From JBCCRH01 sp039208045 (GTDB lineage Bacteria; Bacteroidota; Bacteroidia; Chitinophagales; Saprospiraceae): a stretch of DNA of 11,366 nucleotides. The notes below the pieces were generated by a model. The model ran no database searches and was not told the origin of the DNA. It saw nothing but the letters and a program-made list of their open reading frames with translations. Position numbers and translations under genes: made by a program. How positions within the stretch are numbered: the first letter of the stretch is position 1; each line of letters begins with the position of its first letter. The stretch lies in NCBI GenBank assembly GCA_039208045.1, contig JBCCRH010000177.1:1-11366 (forward strand), in the 5' to 3' direction. This document shows, piece by piece, positions 7,307 to 11,366 of the stretch.

Positions 7307-8140
7307 CTAACCAAAATCTAAGACTTCCTCAAGTTGTAGCGAGCGAATCGCTCGGTTTATAAATTGCGGCAATATAATGCGGTGCGTTAGTTCAATCTTA
7401 TCCGAATCTTGCAAGTCAGCAATCATTCCCAAATACTTTTCTTGTGAATGATTTTCTATGACCATTTTGCGCCGTTCTGGCTCCATAAAATGCTTGAGCA
7501 TGCCATCGGGGTCTGCCTCTGGGTGAAACTGTACGCCCATGATTTCAGCAGAATAGCGAATCGCCATAATAGCGCGCTCTAGTGGTACATGAGGGCGCTC
7601 TTTCTCTAAAGCCAGTATCTCTGCTCCTAATTCATCGAGTCGATTAAAATCAGGAGTCACTGCCTGGAAGTCACGAAAATCTGCTGCCCAAAAAGGATTA
7701 GGTAAACCATCAAACAAGGGCTCCTGAGTACCAGCATCCGTCTGGTGGACAGGGTAGGTGCCGAAGGATGGGGATCTACGTTTATTAACCTCCGCGACCT
7801 TAAAATGAATCACAGACATCTGGAACGAATGGCAGATAAAAAACACATGCTTTTTGGCATCCGGCTCCGATTGCGCCTCATTCCAATCCCATACTTCCTG
7901 CATCCAGCCGTAGTACTTGGCATCCCATACCCCATCCCCATCATAGGGACTACCAGGCCCTCCACTAGATATATAAATATCATAACTCATGTCGGGCACC
8001 TCTGTTTTTCCTCTCACATCGTATACTTTCCAATCCGCAAGCTGATGCTCAAATTGGTCTACGATTTCTCGAATGCAGCGCATTCCCTGATTGGGAGTAC
8101 CGTCGTATAGGTCTAAAATTGCAAGGCGTATTGGGCGCAT
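7307..8140 (-). CDS. Class I glutamine amidotransferase-like protein
   Basis: Predicted 277-residue cytoplasmic protein of the GATase1 (triad) family, which hydrolyses glutamine to feed ammonia to a partner. Visible are the oxyanion strand SGGPGSP (59-65), nucleophile C103 in FFICHSFQM, and the catalytic H206 and E208 in QFHPEAD. The elbow is atypical: most family members read G-x-C-x-G-H-Q, whereas here it is ICHSFQ, with Cys and Gln kept and the glycine and histidine replaced. Also unusual is a C-terminal extension of about 65 residues past the triad. The ammonia acceptor is most likely one of the flanking ATP-grasp ligases, which would make an amide. Alternatively the protein may be a gamma-glutamyl hydrolase or a non-catalytic relative. 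The preceding 111-base gap contains a hairpin and a weak promoter-like pair, so the three downstream genes may be partly uncoupled from the two upstream ones. Fold assignment is strong; partner and reaction are inferred. Confidence 0.88.
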   Translation of the reverse strand: MRPIRLAILDLYDGTPNQGMRCIREIVDQFEHQLADWKVYDVRGKTEVPDMSYDIYISSGGPGSPYDGDGVWDAKYYGWMQEVWDWNEAQSEPDAKKHVFFICHSFQMSVIHFKVAEVNKRRSPSFGTYPVHQTDAGTQEPLFDGLPNPFWAADFRDFQAVTPDFNRLDELGAEILALEKERPHVPLERAIMAIRYSAEIMGVQFHPEADPDGMLKHFMEPERRKMVIENHSQEKYLGMIADLQDSDKIELTHRIILPQFINRAIRSLQLEEVLDFG

Positions 8141-8154
8141 ATTTATGTTTTTGA

Positions 8155-8185
8155 CAAAAGAATAAAAATCGCCATTCAGAACAAA
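8155..8185 (-). promoter_or_regulatory. Possible internal promoter before the amidotransferase gene
   Basis: On the minus strand: TTTG (8185-8182), 19 bases, then TTCTTTTG (8162-8155), one mismatch from TAnnTTTG, 14 bases before the ATG at 8140. It follows the hairpin at 8193-8230, so the order would be hairpin, promoter, gene. The mismatch is in the usually important A, so the call is weak. Confidence 0.3.
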
Positions 8186-8192
8186 GTAAGTA

Positions 8193-8230
8193 GTAAAGGG
8201 TTTTGAAATTTCTGTGACAAAACCCTTTAC
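8193..8230 (-). terminator. Perfect 13-base-pair intergenic hairpin in the ligase cluster
   Basis: GTAAAGGGTTTTG (8193-8205) and CAAAACCCTTTAC (8218-8230) are perfect inverse complements around a 12-base loop. The hairpin begins 21 bases after the stop of the HhH-fused ATP-grasp gene. In the leftward transcript it is followed by TACTTACTTTGTT, which is only moderately U-rich, so full intrinsic termination is doubtful. A partial terminator, an mRNA-stability or processing element, or a protein site are all possible. Confidence 0.6.
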
Positions 8231-8251
8231 CGGTCTGCTGCTTGGTCGTGC

Positions 8252-9457
8252 TTATTTTAGCTTGCTAGCTTGGCCAGCCCAGTCATCACGCTTCCCTCGG
8301 CCCTTAAAGCTACTTAGCATGCTATCTACAATATCATACTCCTTTTCTCCCATTTTGCTGACTTGCTCCAGGGTGAAAATGCCAATCTTGTTGAGCATCC
8401 CTTCTAATTTAGGCCCCACGCCACTAATTACTTTTAAGTCTTCCTTATCAGCTTCGCTAGCGGTACCGATCGTTCCAAATAATGCGCCTTCAGCAGTAGC
8501 TGGCGCAGCAGGTGCTGCCTTGCCCATGGCATCTGTAAGGTAAGTTCCCCAGCTGAGGTTATCTTGCCCTGGTACATGCTCTTGCGCACGTTCGATAGCA
8601 TAGTTAGCAGCCGTTTCTACTACCCAATCGAAATTGGCTTGACCTACAGAATTAATATCTGCATCAGGAGCAGGATTGCAAAAGTCAATAGCATAAGGCA
8701 CCCCATCACGAATGGCAAACTCTACGGTGTTGAAATCGTAGCCCAAGCCTCTATTCAAGCGCAACACATAGTCCTCCATAGTAGCCATCAATTCATCAGA
8801 TACATCAAAGTTAGCGTCGTAGCGTAAATGATGTGGGTTGCGTGGCTCATAATGCATAATGCGGACGTGCTTACGACCGATGCAATAGCAACGGAAGTAC
8901 ATATCAAAGTCAATCGCTTCTTGAAGCATCATGACAAGCTGACCAGTTTCATTATATTTTTCAAAAAACTGATCGGCATTATCTAGTTTGTACACATTTT
9001 TCCAGCCACCGCCAGCGAAAGGCTTCATAAATGCAGGGAAACCGATATAATTGAAAATACCTTCCCAATCCAGCGGAAAAGCCAGATTAGAGAATGACTC
9101 TGCTGAAGTGTCGTCCGGGTGTACTTTGGATGGTAAGAGTACGGTGTTTGGTACAGGTACGCCTACTTTTAAAGCTAGTGCGTTATTAAAAAACTTCTCA
9201 TCTGCACTCCACCAAAAAGGGTTGTTGATCACAGCAGTGCCACTACTAGCCGCATTTTTCAAGAAAGCTCTATAAAATGGTACATCCTGTGAGATACGAT
9301 CGATGATAACCGCATAGTCAGAAGTAGCTCCTTGAACTACTTTGTCAATAGTAACGGGTTCAGCAGAAATGCCTTTTACGTTTTTGGAATTGATGCGCTC
9401 GATAACTGCGTTAGGGAAGGAGCGTTCCTGGCCGAATAAGATGCCAATTTTTTTCAT
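8252..9457 (-). CDS. RimK-like ATP-grasp ligase fused to a helix-hairpin-helix domain
   Basis: Predicted 401-residue cytoplasmic ligase. An N-terminal Rossmann-like part (1-80) ends in INNPFWWSADEKFF, the N...DK step usual before the ATP-grasp core, followed by GVPVPNTVLLPS. The nucleotide loop is FPAFMKPFAGGGWKNVY (140-156; K145, G149-G151), with hinge MLQEAIDF (177-184). Metal ligands are likely E246, D258 and N261 (VEFAIRDG; IDFCNPAPDADIN). Such enzymes make an acyl-phosphate and join it to an amine. After an Ala/Pro/Thr-rich linker (about 312-328) comes a helix-hairpin-helix module (339-401): LKVISGVGPKLEGMLNKIG and a RDDWAGQASKL end, the type found appended to several unrelated Bacteroidota proteins. 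A DNA- or protein-binding module on an amidoligase is odd. The gene follows the hydrolase by 41 bases, so they are likely co-transcribed. The acidic-residue pattern looks intact, suggesting activity. Substrate unknown. Confidence 0.88.
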   Translation of the reverse strand: MKKIGILFGQERSFPNAVIERINSKNVKGISAEPVTIDKVVQGATSDYAVIIDRISQDVPFYRAFLKNAASSGTAVINNPFWWSADEKFFNNALALKVGVPVPNTVLLPSKVHPDDTSAESFSNLAFPLDWEGIFNYIGFPAFMKPFAGGGWKNVYKLDNADQFFEKYNETGQLVMMLQEAIDFDMYFRCYCIGRKHVRIMHYEPRNPHHLRYDANFDVSDELMATMEDYVLRLNRGLGYDFNTVEFAIRDGVPYAIDFCNPAPDADINSVGQANFDWVVETAANYAIERAQEHVPGQDNLSWGTYLTDAMGKAAPAAPATAEGALFGTIGTASEADKEDLKVISGVGPKLEGMLNKIGIFTLEQVSKMGEKEYDIVDSMLSSFKGRGKRDDWAGQASKLK

Positions 9458-9498
9458 AAGGGAATAGTTCTTTATTTTTTTGGTATGATGATAAGGAT

Positions 9499-10203
9499 TT
9501 AGATCAGGCTAATATAATGCGGAAACATTTCTCGCCAAAGCGGCCAGTCATGTTCTTTCCAGCCACGCACATCTAACCAGTGCGGTACGTGCTTTTGTCC
9601 CAACAGATGAGAGAGGCGCTGGTTCGCATTCAAGCAAATATCCCACTCTGAGGTGCCCAGTACAATCTTCATATTCCACAAGTCAGGATGACTCAGGCCA
9701 GGAAGAAAATCTACAGGATTATTAAAATAGATGGTATCATCGTAATAGCCATCAACAAAGGTGCTAATATCGAAGGCACCACTCATAGAAAACAGGTGAC
9801 TTACTACTTCGGGATGCTTAAATGCAAAATTTGCCGCATGGTAGCCTCCAAAACTAGCGCCCGCTACTGCTACCCTGCCCGTACCCGTATTCCAGCGAAT
9901 ACGCCCTACAATCTCCTCCAATACCATGCGATCATACCAAGCGTGATTACTAGCTCTATGCGCTGGATGAATACCACGGTTGTACCAGCTATAAGCATCA
10001 ATACTGTCGGGGCAGAATACCTGGATAAATCCCCGATCGACAAACCAATGGATGGTCTGGACTAGTCCAAAATCTTTACTTTCGTAAAAACGGCCCTTGC
10101 TAGATGGGAAGACAATAAGAGGATACCCACGGTCTCCATAAACGAGCATTTCAATATCTTTGCTCAAATTAGGAGAATACCATTTTACATAATTTTCTTG
10201 CAC
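9499..10203 (-). CDS. Alpha/beta-hydrolase, COG4947-type esterase
   Basis: Predicted 234-residue cytoplasmic serine hydrolase, first gene of the leftward cluster. The start is GTG at 10203: it gives the family-typical opening (QENYVKWYSPNLSKDIEMLVYGDRGYPLIVFP), while the first internal ATG (residue 19) would remove a core strand. Nucleophile S117 lies in GASFGG (115-120), the likely acid is D188 (TSEWDIC) and the general base H218 (WKEHDW). The aromatic-rich stretch AYSWYNRGIHPAHRASNHAWYD (70-91) is, as I recall, typical of this family. No signal peptide. Members are annotated only as esterases of unknown substrate and often sit near ATP-grasp and carboxylate-amine ligase genes. Here it may release or transfer an acyl product of the adjoining ligases. 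A promoter with a palindrome on its -33 element lies 37 bases upstream. Family call is confident, role inferred. Confidence 0.88.
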   Translation of the reverse strand: MQENYVKWYSPNLSKDIEMLVYGDRGYPLIVFPSSKGRFYESKDFGLVQTIHWFVDRGFIQVFCPDSIDAYSWYNRGIHPAHRASNHAWYDRMVLEEIVGRIRWNTGTGRVAVAGASFGGYHAANFAFKHPEVVSHLFSMSGAFDISTFVDGYYDDTIYFNNPVDFLPGLSHPDLWNMKIVLGTSEWDICLNANQRLSHLLGQKHVPHWLDVRGWKEHDWPLWREMFPHYISLI

Positions 10204-10240
10204 CTGTTAAATTTGAGTTATTGTAAATTGTACACTTACG

Positions 10241-10272
10241 CAAAAGTACAGGCTTTGTTGGAAACTTCCAAA
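10241..10272 (-). promoter_or_regulatory. Promoter of the ligase cluster
   Basis: On the minus strand: TTTG (10272-10269), 20 bases, then TACTTTTG (10248-10241), a full TAnnTTTG match. The GTG start of the first cluster gene lies 37 bases downstream, giving a normal short leader. The spacing is identical to that of the receptor promoter at 2142-2173. Confidence 0.65.
10258..10271. promoter_or_regulatory. Putative operator: perfect inverted repeat over the -33 element
   Basis: TTGGAA-AC-TTCCAA is a perfect 6-base inverted repeat with a 2-base centre. It covers most of the -33 element (10269-10272) and part of the spacer of the cluster promoter, a position where a bound dimeric repressor would block the polymerase. 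A second, similarly built palindrome, TTAGT-GT-ACTAA, occurs at 10334-10345, nearer the divergent esterase. No regulator gene is in view. Confidence 0.45.
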
Positions 10273-10395
10273 AACAAAATATTTGATTATCAGTTAGTTA
10301 AGCTTTGATTTCTTTTAGTTATTCAGCTAATATTTAGTGTACTAACTAATTGTCCAAACAGAATTCTGTGCCGCATATGTAAACCAAATTTTTGC

Positions 10396-11265
10396 ATGAA
10401 TTTCTTCAAGAAAAAGAAACGCACTTATTCGAAAATTTTTTCGAAAATTTTTTTGCGTCAGGCGCCACAAGTGGAAGTCCAACAACTTTTTCACTTCCAC
10501 TCCAATGCGCTGAAGCGAGAAGTACGCTTGGATGTCTACTTGCCTGCGGACTACTTTTCCCAACCTACTACAAGCTATCCAGTGCTGCTCCTCAATGATG
10601 GGCAAGATTTGGAGCGGATGCAATTTTCTAACATCCTACAGCAACTCTGGGAGCGCCAGCAAATTCCGCCTATTATTGCCATTGGCATTTACGCCGGTGA
10701 TCGCATGCACGAGTATGGCACGTCTAATCGGTTAGATTACAAAGGGCGGGGCAGTAAAGCCAAAGGGTACAGTACGTTTATCCGCAAGGAATTGCTTCCT
10801 TTTTTGCGTAAGCGATACCGCTGCACGCCTCATGCTGCTGAAACGGCGGTGGCTGGTTTTTCTTTAGGCGGACTCTCTGCCTTCGACTTAGCTTGGCACC
10901 ATCCTGACGTATTCCAAAAAGTAGGTGTTTTTTCAGGCTCCTTCTGGTGGCGCTATAAAGCATTCAATGCTGCCGACCCTGATGCTCATCGCGTGGTGCA
11001 CGACTTGCTAAAACGTTCGAAAAAGCGAGCGGGCTTGCAATTTTGGTTACAAACGGGCACCAATGACGAACAAGAAGATCGCAATAACAATGGAGTAATT
11101 GATGCCATTGACGATACCCTTGACCTCATTAAGGCCTTAGAAAAATTGGGTTACCAAAATGGACGGGACATTAAATATGTGGAGGTAATGCATGGGGAGC
11201 ACAATCCTGATACGTGGGGGATGATTATGCCGGAGTTTTTGAAGTGGGGGTTTGGGGGGAGGTGA
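10396..11265 (+). CDS. Putative esterase, alpha/beta-hydrolase of the Fes/EstD-like family
   Basis: Predicted 289-residue serine hydrolase, divergent from the ligase cluster and likely linked to it. The body (from about residue 27) starts with the family pattern REVRLDVYLPADY and YPVLLLNDGQD. Nucleophile S156 is in GFSLGG (154-159); the acid is probably D224 (TGTNDE) and the base H269 (GEHNPDTW). Between acid and base lies DRNNNGVIDAIDD (228-240), which fits the calcium-loop pattern DxNxNGxID of EF-hand-like sites. The first 25 residues are a basic, amphipathic extension, MNFFKKKKRTYSKIFSKIFL, whose SKIFSKIF is encoded by a perfect 12-base tandem repeat. It is not a signal peptide, so the enzyme is probably cytoplasmic or membrane-associated. 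The C-terminus GFGGR runs into a G-rich repeat tract and may be an extension of the ancestral end. Substrate unknown; enterochelin-esterase-like relatives cleave varied esters. No good promoter is visible. Confidence 0.88.
   Translation: MNFFKKKKRTYSKIFSKIFLRQAPQVEVQQLFHFHSNALKREVRLDVYLPADYFSQPTTSYPVLLLNDGQDLERMQFSNILQQLWERQQIPPIIAIGIYAGDRMHEYGTSNRLDYKGRGSKAKGYSTFIRKELLPFLRKRYRCTPHAAETAVAGFSLGGLSAFDLAWHHPDVFQKVGVFSGSFWWRYKAFNAADPDAHRVVHDLLKRSKKRAGLQFWLQTGTNDEQEDRNNNGVIDAIDDTLDLIKALEKLGYQNGRDIKYVEVMHGEHNPDTWGMIMPEFLKWGFGGR
10429..10452 (+). repeat. Tandem 12-base repeat within the esterase start region
   Basis: TCGAAAATTTTT occurs twice back to back (10429-10440, 10441-10452), followed by two more T. 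Each unit is four codons, so copy-number change would keep the frame and add or remove one SKIF unit. The run of T could slip independently and would then break the frame. Confidence 0.8.
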
Positions 11266-11350
11266 GGAGGAGGACGGGGGGATGGAGGATGGAGGAAGGG
11301 AGGATGGAGGAGGACGGGGGAGTGGAGGACGGGGGATAGCGCGGGGCTAT
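11246..11350 (+). repeat. Purine-rich, G-run repeat tract
   Basis: Strongly strand-biased G/A sequence beginning in the last codons of the esterase gene. GGAGGACGGGGG occurs three times (11269-11280, 11309-11320, 11324-11335) and GGAGGATGGAGGA twice (11284-11296, 11299-11311). Runs of four to six G lie at 11246, 11254, 11276, 11316, 11331 and 11343, so the strand could form G-quadruplexes. It ends at a small inverted repeat, ATAGC/GCTAT (11336-11340, 11346-11350), without a T tract. It could act as a transcription end for the esterase, but that is inferred. Confidence 0.75.
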
Positions 11351-11366
11351 GTTGAAATATGTCTAC

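Noticed and set aside
8214..8543. 109-codon plus-strand frame over the 3' end of the HhH-fused ligase
   Set aside because: It is antisense to the HhH and linker coding sequence; its low-complexity Ala/Pro/Ser/Leu content mirrors the opposite strand.
9688..10065. 125-codon open frame opposite the COG4947-type hydrolase
   Set aside because: It is fully antisense to a well-supported gene, has no recognisable motifs or promoter, and is best seen as a coding shadow. The same applies to the 121-codon frame at 7745-8110.
10302..10395. Promoter for the second esterase
   Set aside because: Only partial matches were found (AATTTTTG at 10387-10394 without a partner; TTTG near 10305 with a poor TAATATTT box). 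None meets the standard of the other promoters.
11336..11350. ATAGC/GCTAT inverted repeat as a terminator of the esterase gene
   Set aside because: The stem is only five base pairs and no T tract follows, so it is mentioned only as the end of the G-rich tract.

Overview
The window looks like chromosomal DNA from a Bacteroidota bacterium, plausibly of the Saprospiria/Lewinella type. Supporting signs are: promoter elements of the Bacteroidota kind (TTTG or TTG, then about 20 bases, then TAnnTTTG); weak or absent Shine-Dalgarno sequences; a 14-blade Reg_prop/Y_Y_Y sensor of the class typical of this phylum; a small outer-membrane beta-barrel; and moderate GC. The taxon is inferred from these features and not proven. 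I see no rRNA, tRNA, CRISPR array, insertion sequence or phage gene.

Layout. (1) 1-1122 (+): 3' part of a TetA-like MFS exporter whose start lies outside the window. (2) 1119-1838 (-): small outer-membrane beta-barrel protein. (3) 1839-2177: divergent control region of 339 bases. (4) 2178-5300 (+): a one-protein receptor with a periplasmic 14-blade propeller, a Y_Y_Y domain, one transmembrane helix, a coiled coil and a class III adenylate cyclase. (5) 5297-10203 (-): five-gene cluster, transcribed leftward in the order alpha/beta-hydrolase, RimK-like ATP-grasp ligase with a C-terminal helix-hairpin-helix, class I glutamine amidotransferase, second ATP-grasp enzyme, methionine aminopeptidase. 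(6) 10204-10395: divergent control region with a good leftward promoter and a perfect inverted repeat on its -33 element. (7) 10396-11265 (+): second, unrelated-looking esterase. (8) About 11246-11350: purine-rich, G-rich repeat tract.

How the genes may work together. The most interesting unit is 5297-11265. Two ATP-grasp ligases, a glutamine amidotransferase, two serine hydrolases and a methionine aminopeptidase are what one would expect of a pathway that builds or modifies an amide- or peptide-linked metabolite. The ATP-grasp enzymes would activate carboxylates, the amidotransferase would supply ammonia, the hydrolases would cleave or transfer acyl groups, and the aminopeptidase would trim a methionine. 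No substrate can be read from the sequence and no precursor peptide gene is visible. Independently, the cyclase receptor couples a sensor normally wired to a histidine kinase to cAMP synthesis instead. Both convergent gene pairs overlap by exactly four bases at their stop codons, so no terminator fits between them.
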